Shown here piece after piece: positions 17,063 through 25,569 of a stretch of DNA of 64,000 nt. Origin of the DNA: Austwickia chelonae (lineage in GTDB: Bacteria; Actinomycetota; Actinomycetes; Actinomycetales; Dermatophilaceae); the NCBI RefSeq assembly GCF_003391095.1, contig NZ_CP031447.1:186001-250000 (forward strand). Reading direction: 5' to 3'. The notes under the pieces are model-generated. The model did not search any database, was not told where the DNA came from, and was given only the letters and a program-made list of their open reading frames with translations. Every line of letters begins with the position of its first letter. Position 1 is the stretch's first letter. Made by a program: the position numbers and the translations under genes.

Positions 17063-17965
17063 GTGGGGAGGGCACTGGGTCTGGCCCCGCTGTCGGTGTT
17101 GGGCGAGGCGCCTCACCGTGTCGTGGAGGCCGCGGCCGGTGCGGGTTTCGACTTCGTCGGGCTACGAGTACAGCGGGTCTCGGAGGACGAGCCTTTTTTC
17201 GCACTGAACCCGGGCGGTTCCGAGCTGCGACGAACTCGTCAGGCTCTGGACGACACCGGGCTGACCGTCTTGGACGTCGAATGTCTGGTCTTCGACGGAA
17301 CCGTCGGCCCGGAGACCTGGCTGCCGGCGCTGGAGGCAGGCGCAGCGCTGGGGGCCCGGGTGTTCACGGTGGCGGCCTCGGACACCGACCGGTCCCGGAT
17401 CGCCGATTCGCTCGGCGAGTTCACCCGGGACGCGATGGACTTCAATATCGTCCCCATGTTCGAGCCGATGGCCTACCGCACGGTATCGACGCTGGCCGAG
17501 GCTGCTGTGCTGGCCCGGGGAGCCGGATGCCTCGTACTGCCGGACACCCTGCACTTCCACCGGGCCGGAACCACTCCGGACATGGCCCGGGAAGTGGCCG
17601 ACCTGGTCGTGATGGTGCAGCTGTGCGATGCTCCGGCCGAGCCGCCGGCCGACCTGGACGGCTATATCGAGGAGTCACGTTCCCACCGGCTGCTGCCCGG
17701 AGCAGGCGGCGCGGACGTATACGGCTTTCTGAATGCTTTCCTGGAAGGGGTTCCGGTCAGCGTGGAGGTTCCGCATCCCTCGCGACACGAGATCGGCTTG
17801 GAGGCCTTCGTCCGCGAGCTGGCGATCGCATGCCGGGCAGGGGTGGACGGCGCGGCCCTTCAACGCGTGGTCTCCGCCGCTGTCGGTGTCGAGCCGTCAC
17901 CCTGTCGGAAATCGATCGGCCCGGTTCAGCCCTTGAGCTTGCCCACCAGGAATTGCACGGCCTGA
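17063..17965 (+). CDS. TIM-barrel sugar phosphate isomerase/epimerase-like protein
   Basis: Protein of about 300 aa of the xylose isomerase-like TIM-barrel family (AP endonuclease 2 fold). Visible features are LGLAPLSVL at the N-terminus, AGFDFVGLRVQRV, LDVECLVF, a metal-ligand-like FEPMAYRTV, VLPDTLHFHRAG and the C-terminal VSVEVPHPSRHEIG. The GTG at 17063 behind a GGGGGGA site is preferred because homologues start just before LGLAPLS. An ATG at 17015 is possible but has its purines directly against the codon. The last 40 bases overlap the convergent esterase gene. The specific substrate is unknown. Confidence 0.75.
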   Translation: MGRALGLAPLSVLGEAPHRVVEAAAGAGFDFVGLRVQRVSEDEPFFALNPGGSELRRTRQALDDTGLTVLDVECLVFDGTVGPETWLPALEAGAALGARVFTVAASDTDRSRIADSLGEFTRDAMDFNIVPMFEPMAYRTVSTLAEAAVLARGAGCLVLPDTLHFHRAGTTPDMAREVADLVVMVQLCDAPAEPPADLDGYIEESRSHRLLPGAGGADVYGFLNAFLEGVPVSVEVPHPSRHEIGLEAFVRELAIACRAGVDGAALQRVVSAAVGVEPSPCRKSIGPVQPLSLPTRNCTA

Positions 17966-18906
17966 CTGCGCAGGTTGTCGTCGGTGTAGAAGACGGGCTG
18001 GGCGTGCCCGGCGTCGATCAGGACGACCTGTTGTTCGACTCCGGACTGCTTCAGCTTCTCGCCGAGGTCGACCGACTGTTTCGCCGGGGCGGTGCAGTCC
18101 TGCTTGCCATGGATCAGCAGGCTGGGCGGTGAGGTCTTGCGGACGTGACTGATCGGGCTGGCTTTCTCCGCGGCCATGCGGCCTTCGGGAGATTCAGGGT
18201 CGGCGCCGATCAGTCGTCCGTGGGAGCTCTCCACCCCGGTGCGTCCGGGGTTGCAGCCTTGTCCGCGCTGTTGGGCGAGCCGAGTGGTGAACTCGTAGAT
18301 GCCGTAGTACCCGAGGAAGGCTTTCACGCTGGGGTCGGTCTTGGGGCCGATGGTGCCGTGGAGCGCGTCCTCCTTGGGGGTCATGGCGACCATTCCGGCC
18401 AGATGTGCTCCAGCGGACTCGCCGCCGATGGCGACCCGCTCGGGGTCGAGCCCGAGGTTCGACGACTCGGCCTTGAGATAGCGCACGGCGGCGGAGACGT
18501 CCTGCATCGGTTGCGGGAACCTGGTTTGGGGCAGCAAATGGTAATTGACGCTGGCGACGGCGATGCCCGCGTTGAGGAGATCGTCGCGCAGACGGCCCAC
18601 CTTCAGCAGGTGTTCGTCGACATCGGCTTTGTCACCTCCTCGCCAGCCACCGCCGTGTACCCAGACGAAGACCGGGGCCGGCCCGTCGGACTTCTCCGGG
18701 AGGAAGAGGTCGAGGGCGTGTACCGGGTCGCCGCTTTCCACGTAGGCCAGGTTGCGTCGGTCGCGCCCGTCCTTGGAGGAGGACGCTGGTTTGCTGGTCG
18801 CGGGGGAACCGGATGTTCTCCCCGTGTTCCCGAGACCGCAGGCCGTGAGGATGCCGAGGACGAAGGTCGCGGCGACGGCGAGCGTGAGCCGGCGTCGTAG
18901 GGTCAT
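17926..18906 (-). CDS. Alpha/beta-hydrolase esterase lipoprotein
   Basis: Exported carboxylesterase of 326 aa, with an N-terminal signal and lipobox LTAC (Cys at about residue 23) and then a Ser-rich linker. The catalytic core shows the oxyanion motif VHGGGW, nucleophile elbow GESAGAH (Ser), acid HGKQD and DAGHAQP (His), as in the BD-FAE/hormone-sensitive-lipase group. All triad positions are present. It lies downstream of nanE on the same strand, with a small hairpin between, so an O-acetyl esterase role on sialic acids or other glycans is conceivable but unproven. Confidence 0.85.
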   Translation of the reverse strand: MTLRRRLTLAVAATFVLGILTACGLGNTGRTSGSPATSKPASSSKDGRDRRNLAYVESGDPVHALDLFLPEKSDGPAPVFVWVHGGGWRGGDKADVDEHLLKVGRLRDDLLNAGIAVASVNYHLLPQTRFPQPMQDVSAAVRYLKAESSNLGLDPERVAIGGESAGAHLAGMVAMTPKEDALHGTIGPKTDPSVKAFLGYYGIYEFTTRLAQQRGQGCNPGRTGVESSHGRLIGADPESPEGRMAAEKASPISHVRKTSPPSLLIHGKQDCTAPAKQSVDLGEKLKQSGVEQQVVLIDAGHAQPVFYTDDNLRSQAVQFLVGKLKG

Positions 18907-18930
18907 GCTTGATCTCCCCTTGTGGATGCT

Positions 18931-18944
18931 GTGAGTGCGCTCAC
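18931..18944 (-). terminator. Short hairpin between nanE and the esterase gene
   Basis: GTGAG-TGCG-CTCAC forms a 5-bp stem with a tetraloop, 9 bases past the nanE stop codon and 25 bases before the esterase start. It may be a weak terminator, or an operator of the esterase gene. Low confidence. Confidence 0.3.
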
Positions 18945-18952
18945 GTGTCTCG

Positions 18953-19633
18953 TCAGTGGTGAAGGGCTTCGACGAACCACCCGGTGATCGTGGTGGGGTG
19001 GGTGATGGCTGTGCCGACGACCACGGCGTGGGCGCCTGCCGCGAGGGCTGCTGCGGCCTGGCCCGGGGTATGGACGCGCCCTTCGGCGATGAGGGGGATC
19101 AGGGGGAGTGCTTGGGAGATGTCGGCGACGAGGTCGAGGTCCGGGCCTTCGGTCCGGGGCCGTTCGTCGGTGTACCCGGCGAGGGTGGTGCCGAGGACGT
19201 CGACTCCGGCGTCGGAGGCCGCCTTGGCGTCGTCGAGGGATCCGCAGTCGGCCATGACGAAGGAGTCCGGGTGGCTGGTGCGCAGGGCGGCGACGGTGTC
19301 GGCGAGGGTCCGCCCGTCGGGCCGGGGTCGCCGGGTGCCGTCGAGGGCGACGATCTGGGCCCCGGCGTCCAGGACGGCGCGGGCGTGCCGGAGGGTGGGG
19401 GTGATGAAGACACCGTCGTGTCCGGATTTCCACAACCCGATGACGGGGACATCGACCCGCCCGGTGATCGCGGAGATGTCGGCGAGTCCTTGTGCGCGGA
19501 TGGCGACGGCTCCTCCTGTAACGGCGGATTCGGCCATCTGGGCCATGCTCTCTGGGTGACGTAGGGGTTCACCGGGGTAGGCCTGGCAAGACACGATCAG
19601 CTGTCCACGCAGGCCGTTGATGAGGGGATGCAT
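18953..19633 (-). CDS. nanE: N-acetylmannosamine-6-phosphate 2-epimerase
   Basis: TIM-barrel enzyme of 226 aa converting N-acetylmannosamine-6-phosphate to N-acetylglucosamine-6-phosphate in sialic-acid catabolism. Diagnostic stretches are GQLIVSCQAYPGEPL at the N-terminus, GAVAIRAQG, VIGLWKSGHDGVFITPT (catalytic Lys), ALDGTRRPRP, MADCGSLDDAKAA and LIAEGRVHTPGQA (catalytic Glu), ending AVVVGTAITHP. The length is normal. The ATG follows a GGAAAGAG site and lies 29 bases after the GntR regulator gene, so both are probably co-transcribed, divergent from the transporter and lyase genes. Confidence 0.93.
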   Translation of the reverse strand: MHPLINGLRGQLIVSCQAYPGEPLRHPESMAQMAESAVTGGAVAIRAQGLADISAITGRVDVPVIGLWKSGHDGVFITPTLRHARAVLDAGAQIVALDGTRRPRPDGRTLADTVAALRTSHPDSFVMADCGSLDDAKAASDAGVDVLGTTLAGYTDERPRTEGPDLDLVADISQALPLIPLIAEGRVHTPGQAAAALAAGAHAVVVGTAITHPTTITGWFVEALHH

Positions 19634-19662
19634 CCGTGCTCTTTCCGTGCAGGTGGTGGCGG

Positions 19663-20397
19663 TTATAAAGGGTTTTCCGCTGTGGATTTCTGGGTGTCGA
19701 TGGCGCGTTGGATGGCGCGTTGCAGGGGCGCGTAGTGGGCGCGGATCGCTGCTTTGTACCCGGCTTCGTCGCCTGTTTCCAGGGCGCGCAGCATGTCGTG
19801 ATGGGTACGGACGGTCTGGGCGATGTCTTCCTGGGGTGTCACCCCGAGGTGGGGGAGTGCTCGGGTGTAGATCTCCAGGAAGGCGCTGGCCAGCTCGCCC
19901 ATGATCGTGTTGTCGACGTCTTTGAACAGCAGGGCATGGAAGGCGAAGTCCTCTTCCATGAATTCTCCGCCGGCTGCGCCGCGTCGTTCCATCTCGTCGA
20001 GCAGGGAGTGCAGTTCGCGTCGGTACTTCCCGTGGTTGCGGGCGATGAGCTCGTCGGCGACGGTGAGATCGAGTGCCATCCGGGTGTGGACGACGTCGCG
20101 TAGGGAGTGCAGGGTCTGTTCGGCGTCGAGGGAGAGCCGGAAGACCAGGCCGTTGACGAGGGGGGCGAGGGACATCTGTCCGACGTAGGTGCCGTGTCCG
20201 TGTCGGACTTCAACGATGTCCAGTGAGGCGAGGGTGCGTACGGCCTCGCGGACGGAGGAGCGGGACACTCCGAGAGCGACACACAGGTCGGCCTCGGTCG
20301 GCATGAGGTCTCCGGGCCTCAGGCCGTATTCGATGATGTACGCCTTAATCCCGTCTGCCGTGGACCAGGTGCTCGAGCGCCGGTCTGCGATAGCCAT
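19663..20397 (-). CDS. GntR family (FadR/FCD) regulator, NanR-like
   Basis: Regulator of 244 aa with an N-terminal winged helix (LRPGDLMPTEADLCVALGVS, RSSVREAVRTLASLDIVEVRHGHGTYV) and an FCD ligand-binding domain with metal-ligand-like residues (DFAFHALLFK, HHDMLRALETGD, RAHY). FCD-type GntR proteins such as NanR repress sialic-acid genes and release DNA on ligand binding. Its place between nanE and the divergent transporter operon, with two inverted repeats in the shared intergenic region, supports that role. The exact inducer is inferred. Confidence 0.88.
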   Translation of the reverse strand: MAIADRRSSTWSTADGIKAYIIEYGLRPGDLMPTEADLCVALGVSRSSVREAVRTLASLDIVEVRHGHGTYVGQMSLAPLVNGLVFRLSLDAEQTLHSLRDVVHTRMALDLTVADELIARNHGKYRRELHSLLDEMERRGAAGGEFMEEDFAFHALLFKDVDNTIMGELASAFLEIYTRALPHLGVTPQEDIAQTVRTHHDMLRALETGDEAGYKAAIRAHYAPLQRAIQRAIDTQKSTAENPL

Positions 20398-20475
20398 GGA
20401 GACCTCGATTCGTGAAGGGCCGCCCCGAGGTACGGGTGGATGGTGTTAATTCCATCTTGCGGTGAATGCGTGAAG

Positions 20476-20496
20476 AAGTTTCTCTGAGAGGAACTT
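20476..20496. promoter_or_regulatory. Inverted repeat upstream of the GntR regulator gene
   Basis: AAGTTTCTCT-G-AGAGGAACTT, a 21-base near-perfect palindrome (9 of 10 arm positions) about 80 bases upstream of the regulator start, in the divergent intergenic region. It may be an operator for the minus-strand genes or an mRNA leader hairpin. Confidence 0.4.
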
Positions 20497-20586
20497 TCGT
20501 GTTGGTGTGTCGACAAGGTGGATCGATGGATGGTTTAGCGGGGCAGGGAAGGCGATCTGTCGGTATTAGAAAGTTCAAGAAGGCGC

Positions 20587-20615
20587 TTGACCCTTCCGTG
20601 GAAGTCACCTAATGT
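20587..20615 (+). promoter_or_regulatory. Sigma-70-type promoter for the sialic-acid uptake operon
   Basis: TTGACC at 20587-20592 and TAATGT at 20610-20615 with a 17-base spacer, on the strand of the transporter genes and about 120 bases before the first start codon. The -10 matches four of six consensus bases and the spacing is ideal. Two operator-like repeats lie just downstream, where bound regulator would block transcription. Confidence 0.6.
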
Positions 20616-20625
20616 CACGTTACAT

Positions 20626-20648
20626 CATCGGACGTCGGATGTCCGATG
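20626..20648. promoter_or_regulatory. Operator candidate 1 (GntR/NanR-type)
   Basis: CATCGGAC-N7-GTCCGATG, a perfect 8-bp inverted repeat beginning about 10 bases after the predicted -10 box, so it would overlap the transcription start. It is likely bound by the GntR regulator encoded nearby. Confidence 0.5.
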
Positions 20649-20659
20649 TTAGGTCTTAA

Positions 20660-20685
20660 ATTGTCTGAACAATATGTCAGGCAAT
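20660..20685. promoter_or_regulatory. Operator candidate 2 (GntR/NanR-type)
   Basis: ATTGTCTGA-N8-TCAGGCAAT, 8 of 9 arm positions paired, 11 bases after the first repeat and about 50 bases before the binding-protein start codon. The sequence differs from operator 1, so the two could serve different proteins. Confidence 0.5.
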
Positions 20686-20737
20686 CGGGCCACCAAGAGC
20701 GGTATCGGACCACCGCTACTCAGGAAAGGTGTCCATC

Positions 20738-22345
20738 TTGAACCTCCTCGCGCACAATTCCTCACGGCGCGGATTTCTCAAGCTGGCAGGTGCGGTGGGC
20801 CTTGCAGCAGGATTCTCGGCATCACTGTCAGCCTGCGGGCCCAAGGGCTCCAGCTCCGGCGCCGTCGACGCCAAGGTCGACGCCAAGAAGGACGGCACCA
20901 TCGTCGGCGCCATTTCCTACGAGCTGGGCACCAATGGCTACGACCCCATGACGACCTCCGCAGCTCTGACCATCGCCGTCAACTGGCACACCATGGAAGG
21001 TCTCACCGAGATCGACCCGGCCACCCGGAAGACCTATGCCGCGCTCGCCAAGGAGCTCCCCGCGGCCACGTCTACCAGCGTCGACATCGCTCTGCGTGAC
21101 GGTGCCACCTTCCATGACGGCACGCCAGTCACGGCGGATGACGTCGTCTTCTCCTTCGAGCGCGTCCAGGATCCGGCGAACAAGTCGCTGTACGCGCAGT
21201 TCATCCCCTTCGTCGACAAGGTCACGAAGAAGGACGAGAAGACCGTCACCATCGCGCTGAAGCACCCCACCGGACTGCTGGCTTCCCGGCTCTCGGTCGT
21301 GAAGATCGTGCCGAAGGCTGCCGCAGCAGACCGTAAAGCTTTTGATGCCAATCCAATTGGCTCCGGTCCGTGGAAGATGACGGACAACGGGGCGACCTCC
21401 AAACAGATCACCTTCGAGCGCCATGAGGCTTACAACGGCCCGCAGCCGGCTCGGGCCAAGTCCATGAAGTGGCAGATCATCCCGGATGCGGGCACCCGCA
21501 CCAACGCCATGCAGTCGAAGAGCGTGCAGGCCATCGACTCGGTGCCCTATCTGTCGATCGACCAGCTCAAGGCCACTTCTCGGGTGGAATCGGTGCAGGG
21601 CTTCGGGTTGCTCTTCGCCATGTTCAACCACTCCGCCGACAACCCCTTCGCCAAGAAGGAGAACCGGCAGGCCTTCTTCTACGCCATCGACATGGAGAAG
21701 GTCGTCAAGACCGGTCTGCTCGGACAGGCCACTCCGGCGACCTGCTTCTTGCACGCCGATCATCCGCAGTACCGTAAGGCGTCCGTGGTCTACACCCACG
21801 ACCAGGCCAAGGCGAAGGAGCTCTTCGCCAAGACAGGGCTCACCAAGCTCCGGCTGCTGTGTACTGATCACGACTGGGTAAAGAAATGCACGCCGGTGAT
21901 TGCCGAATCGTTGAAGGAAGTCGGGATCGAGGTCGATTTCATCGAGAAGAAATCGGCAGATGTGTACAACACCATCGACGGTAAGCCTGCTGCTTATGAC
22001 GTAGTCATCGCACCGGGCGACCCTTCGGTCTTCGGAAATGACCCCGACATGTTGATGCGCTGGTGGTACGGGGGTGACACCTGGACCGAGCAGCGGATGC
22101 ACTGGAAGGGGCAGCCCTCCTACACCCAGGTCCAGTCCCTCCTTGACGAGGGACTCAAGGCGACCAGCGAAGATACCCAGAAAGAGGTGTGGGGGAAGCT
22201 CTTCGACCTCATCTCCGAGGAGCTCCCGCTGTATCCGCTGTTCCACCGCAAATCGCCGATGGCCTGGGACGGGTCTTCGTTGGCGGACTTCAAACCGATT
22301 GCCCTCACCGGACTCTCTTTCATGGGGGTCGGCTCCGGAAAATAG
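20738..22345 (+). CDS. Substrate-binding lipoprotein, family 5 (sialic-acid-type)
   Basis: Exported binding protein of 535 aa. The N-terminus has a twin-arginine motif (SSRRGFLKL) and a lipobox LSAC with Cys33, so it is probably exported folded. The family 5 signature region is clear (LRDGATFHDGTPVTADDVVFSFERVQDP, IGSGPWKM). Start: TTG at 20738 sits 8 bases behind AGGAAAGG; a GTG at 20729 directly abuts that site. First gene of the uptake operon, followed by permeases, ATPases, a DapA-family lyase and a ROK kinase. Corynebacterium SiaE is a DppA-like sialic-acid binding protein, so the same ligand is inferred here from context. Confidence 0.85.
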   Translation: MNLLAHNSSRRGFLKLAGAVGLAAGFSASLSACGPKGSSSGAVDAKVDAKKDGTIVGAISYELGTNGYDPMTTSAALTIAVNWHTMEGLTEIDPATRKTYAALAKELPAATSTSVDIALRDGATFHDGTPVTADDVVFSFERVQDPANKSLYAQFIPFVDKVTKKDEKTVTIALKHPTGLLASRLSVVKIVPKAAAADRKAFDANPIGSGPWKMTDNGATSKQITFERHEAYNGPQPARAKSMKWQIIPDAGTRTNAMQSKSVQAIDSVPYLSIDQLKATSRVESVQGFGLLFAMFNHSADNPFAKKENRQAFFYAIDMEKVVKTGLLGQATPATCFLHADHPQYRKASVVYTHDQAKAKELFAKTGLTKLRLLCTDHDWVKKCTPVIAESLKEVGIEVDFIEKKSADVYNTIDGKPAAYDVVIAPGDPSVFGNDPDMLMRWWYGGDTWTEQRMHWKGQPSYTQVQSLLDEGLKATSEDTQKEVWGKLFDLISEELPLYPLFHRKSPMAWDGSSLADFKPIALTGLSFMGVGSGK

Positions 22346-22457
22346 CCTGCATCAGGGATGCTGCATCCTGCATGAAGTTGTTGAGCTATAGCCGTAAAGC
22401 GTTGGGTGACATTGGTCCCTGTACAGAGGGTTCAGTACTATCCCTAACGGCTTTAGT

Positions 22458-22501
22458 AATAAGTCGATGATGTCGCGTCATTGCGACATCATCGACTTAT
22501 T
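22458..22501 (+). terminator. Long hairpin between binding-protein and permease genes
   Basis: A perfect 19-bp inverted repeat, AATAAGTCGATGATGTCGC and its complement, with a 6-base loop, lies 113 bases after the binding-protein stop. The flanking sequence from about 22370 is notably AT-rich for this genome and holds another imperfect repeat (AGCCGT...CCCTAACGGCT). It is probably an attenuating terminator or mRNA stabiliser that keeps the binding protein in excess over the membrane subunits. Confidence 0.6.
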
Positions 22502-22582
22502 CACGGCGGTACCCACGGCCTGCGCCACGAGCGCCGCCCGCCGTCCTCTGTCTCACCTATCTGCTGCACGAAGGAGCAGACC

Positions 22583-23548
22583 GTGTCCAACCTGATGCGC
22601 CTCATCGGGCGTCGGCTGGTCGCGTTGCCGGTGATGATTCTCGGCGTGACGTTCTTGGTGTTCGTCGTCATGTCGTTCTCACCGTCCGACCCGGCCCGTC
22701 TCGCACTCGGCGAATCGGCGTCCCCCGACGCTCTCGCCGCCTATCGCACCGAACATGGGCTCGACAAGCCCCTACTGGTCCGATACGGACTCTTCCTCCT
22801 CGGCATGCTTCAAGGAGACCTCGGCACCACCAGCGGGAACACCCCCGTCATCAACATGGTCGCCGAGGCCTTCCCGATCACCATGCAGCTGGCCATCCTC
22901 GGCCTGATCGTCGCCGTGATCATTGCCGTCGTCTTCGGTGTCCTGGCGGCACTCCACCGCGGACGCTGGCCCGACCAGCTCATCCGGGTGCTCTCGATCA
23001 TGGCCCTGGCCACCCCGTCCTTCTGGCTGGCGATCCTGCTCATCCAGAACCTCGGAACGGTTCCCGGCGGCGCAGGGCTCTTCCCCGCGCTCATCCTCAC
23101 CTGGGTGCCTTTCACCCAGGACCCGGCCACCTACCTGAACAACACCTTCCTCCCGGTGTTCGCGCTGGCCACCCCCGTCGCCGGATCGCTGATCCGCGTC
23201 GTACGTACCTCCATGGTCCAAGAACTCGAGAAGGACTACGTGCGCACCGCCGTCGGATCCGGAGTGCCCTACTCCGAGGTCGTCGCGGTCAACGTGCTGC
23301 GCAACGCCCTGATCACCCCGATCACCGTCCTCGGACTGCGCATCGGATACCTGATGGGCGGCGCAGTCATCATCGAGATCATCTTCAACATCAAGGCGAT
23401 GGGGCAGCTGATCCTCGACGGGGTCACCCGTAACGACGTCTTCCTCGTCCAGGGAGTGACCCTGACCGTGGCCATCGCCTTCATCGTCATCAATATCCTC
23501 GTCGACCTGCTGTACGTGCTGGTCAACCCGCGGATCAGGAGCATCTGA
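22583..23548 (+). CDS. ABC transporter permease, DppB/SiaF-like
   Basis: Membrane permease of 321 aa. The N-terminus RLVALPVMILGVTFLVFVVMSFSPSDPAR is typical of DppB/OppB, followed by GLDKPLLVRYG, GDLGTTSG and the EAA loop (RTAVGSGVPYSEVVAVNVLRNAL) before IEIIFNIKAMGQL and the C-terminal LLYVLVNPRIR. The GTG at 22583 has AAGGAG 6 bases upstream; the upstream extension of the frame would cross the hairpin. Its stop overlaps the next gene by TGATG. Part of the putative sialic-acid importer. Confidence 0.9.
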   Translation: MSNLMRLIGRRLVALPVMILGVTFLVFVVMSFSPSDPARLALGESASPDALAAYRTEHGLDKPLLVRYGLFLLGMLQGDLGTTSGNTPVINMVAEAFPITMQLAILGLIVAVIIAVVFGVLAALHRGRWPDQLIRVLSIMALATPSFWLAILLIQNLGTVPGGAGLFPALILTWVPFTQDPATYLNNTFLPVFALATPVAGSLIRVVRTSMVQELEKDYVRTAVGSGVPYSEVVAVNVLRNALITPITVLGLRIGYLMGGAVIIEIIFNIKAMGQLILDGVTRNDVFLVQGVTLTVAIAFIVINILVDLLYVLVNPRIRSI

Positions 23549-25569
23549 TGCGATCCGAACTCACCTCACGGCTCGAATCGTCCCCGGGCACGAGAATCGG
23601 GGCGCTACGCACGCTGCCCCGTTCCACCCAGATCGCACTCGGCCTGATCAGCCTGATCGTCCTGATGGCCCTCGCCGCGCCCTTGGTCGCCGGCGACCCC
23701 CTGGCCACCGGGACACCGGTCCAGGCACCAGGTGGCGAGCACCTCTTCGGCACCGATGCCATCGGCCGGGACGTCTTCGCCCGCGTCGTCTGGGGCGCCC
23801 GCTCCTCACTGGTCATCGGTATCTTCGCGACCCTGGTCGCCCTGGTGGTCGCCGCGATCCTCGGCTCCGTCGCCGCCACCGGTAACCGGATCGTCTCCGA
23901 AGTACTCATGCGGCTGCTCGACATCATCATGAGCTTCCCCGGAGTCGCCCTCGCCGCGGTCTTCGTCGCCGTCTTCGGCAACTCCGTGCCCGTTCTCGTC
24001 CTGGCCATCGGCTTCCTGTACGTGCCTCAGCTCTCCCGGGTCATCCGAGCCAATGTCCTCGACCAGTTCGGCGAGGACTATGTCGCCGCCAGCAGGGTGA
24101 TGGGCGCCCGGGTGCCCTACATCCTCGCCAAGCACGTGGCGCGCAACTGCATCGCTCCGATCCTGGTGTTCGCCACCGTGCTGGTCGCCGACGCGATCGT
24201 CTTCGAAGCCTCGCTGTCGTTCATCAACGCCGGTGTGAAGCCGCCGGACCCCAGCTGGGGAAACATCCTCTCCGACGGTAAGCAGGTGCTCCTGAGCGGG
24301 CACTGGTGGCCGACCTTCTTCCCCGGACTGATGATCCTGATCACCGTCCTGGCGCTGAACGTCCTCGCCGAGGGGCTCACCGACGCGATGGCCAGCCCGG
24401 CGACTCGGAAAGCCGCCGCGATCGATGCCGAGGAGAAAGCACTCGAGCAGGCCGCTGCTGCAGAGGCCGACGGCGTGCGCATGCTCGGCCTGACCGACGA
24501 GCGCACCGCCAAGGACCTGCTCTCGGTCAGCCTCAGCGCGCTACGGACCTCCGAAATGGTGCGCAGCGACCGCCTCCAGTACACGGGTCAGGCCGAACCG
24601 ATTCTGCGCGTGGAGAACCTGTCGATCTCCTTCCCCTCCGCCCACGGCGACGTCGACATCGTCGACAATGTCTCCTTCGAGGTCCGCCCCGGAGAAACCA
24701 TGGGCCTGGTCGGCGAGTCCGGCTGCGGGAAGTCGATCACCTCGATGGCGATCATGGGCTTGCTGCCCCAGACCGCGCGCATCTCCGGACGCATCATGAT
24801 GGGCGAGCAGAACCTGCTCGAACTCGACGAGAAAGCCCACAACGAGCTGCGCGGCCACCACATGGCCATGGTCTACCAGGACGCGCTCAGCTCGCTGAAC
24901 CCCTCGATGGTGGTGCGACGCCAGCTCACCCAGCTCACCCGCCGAGGTGGCACCCGCACCCCCGAAGAACTGATGGAACTGGTCGGCCTCGACCCCAAGA
25001 GGACCCTCAGCTCCTACCCGCACGAGCTCTCCGGCGGCCAGCGCCAGCGCGTCCTCATCGCCATGGCGCTCACCCGGAACCCGCAGCTCATCATCGCGGA
25101 CGAGCCCACCACCGCCCTCGACGTCACCGTGCAGCAGCAGGTCGTCGACCTGCTCAATGAGCTGCGTGAACAGCTCGGCTTCGCGATGGTCTTCGTCAGC
25201 CACGACCTCGCACTGGTCGCCCAGCTGGCCCACCGGATCACCGTCATGTACGCCGGACAGGTCGTCGAACAAGGCGCCACCCGGGCCATCCTGACCAACC
25301 CGAAGCACGAGTACACCCAGGGGCTTCTCGGCTCGGTGCTCTCCATCGAGTCCGGTTCACGCCGTCTCTACCAGGTGCCGGGCACCGTGCCCAGCCCCGC
25401 CGAGTTCGTCTCCGGCGACCGCTTCGCGCCCCGCTCCTCGTACCCGACCATCGGCCTGGGCGAGAAGCCTTACCTGCGCAAGATCTCCGATGAACTCGGC
25501 ACCGACGTCGACCACCTCTACGCGACCACGAACGCCCTGGAGGCAGTGCTGAAGGGAGAACGCCGATGA
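23548..25569 (+). CDS. ABC transporter permease-ATPase fusion (DppC-DppD)
   Basis: Single polypeptide of 673 aa. Residues 1 to about 285 are a DppC-like permease (HLFGTDAIGRDVFARVVWGAR; EAA loop SRVMGARVPYILAKHV; LSFINAGVKPPDPSWG). A linker of about 60 residues rich in Ala and Glu leads to an ATPase with Walker A GESGCGKS near 389, LSGGQRQR near 494, Walker B IIADEPTTALD near 511 and the H-loop VSHD. The C-terminus has the oligopeptide-ATPase tail (YTQGLLGSV). In most Dpp systems these are separate proteins. The reading frame is continuous without a frameshift. Energises import with the next gene's ATPase. Confidence 0.92.
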   Translation: MRSELTSRLESSPGTRIGALRTLPRSTQIALGLISLIVLMALAAPLVAGDPLATGTPVQAPGGEHLFGTDAIGRDVFARVVWGARSSLVIGIFATLVALVVAAILGSVAATGNRIVSEVLMRLLDIIMSFPGVALAAVFVAVFGNSVPVLVLAIGFLYVPQLSRVIRANVLDQFGEDYVAASRVMGARVPYILAKHVARNCIAPILVFATVLVADAIVFEASLSFINAGVKPPDPSWGNILSDGKQVLLSGHWWPTFFPGLMILITVLALNVLAEGLTDAMASPATRKAAAIDAEEKALEQAAAAEADGVRMLGLTDERTAKDLLSVSLSALRTSEMVRSDRLQYTGQAEPILRVENLSISFPSAHGDVDIVDNVSFEVRPGETMGLVGESGCGKSITSMAIMGLLPQTARISGRIMMGEQNLLELDEKAHNELRGHHMAMVYQDALSSLNPSMVVRRQLTQLTRRGGTRTPEELMELVGLDPKRTLSSYPHELSGGQRQRVLIAMALTRNPQLIIADEPTTALDVTVQQQVVDLLNELREQLGFAMVFVSHDLALVAQLAHRITVMYAGQVVEQGATRAILTNPKHEYTQGLLGSVLSIESGSRRLYQVPGTVPSPAEFVSGDRFAPRSSYPTIGLGEKPYLRKISDELGTDVDHLYATTNALEAVLKGERR

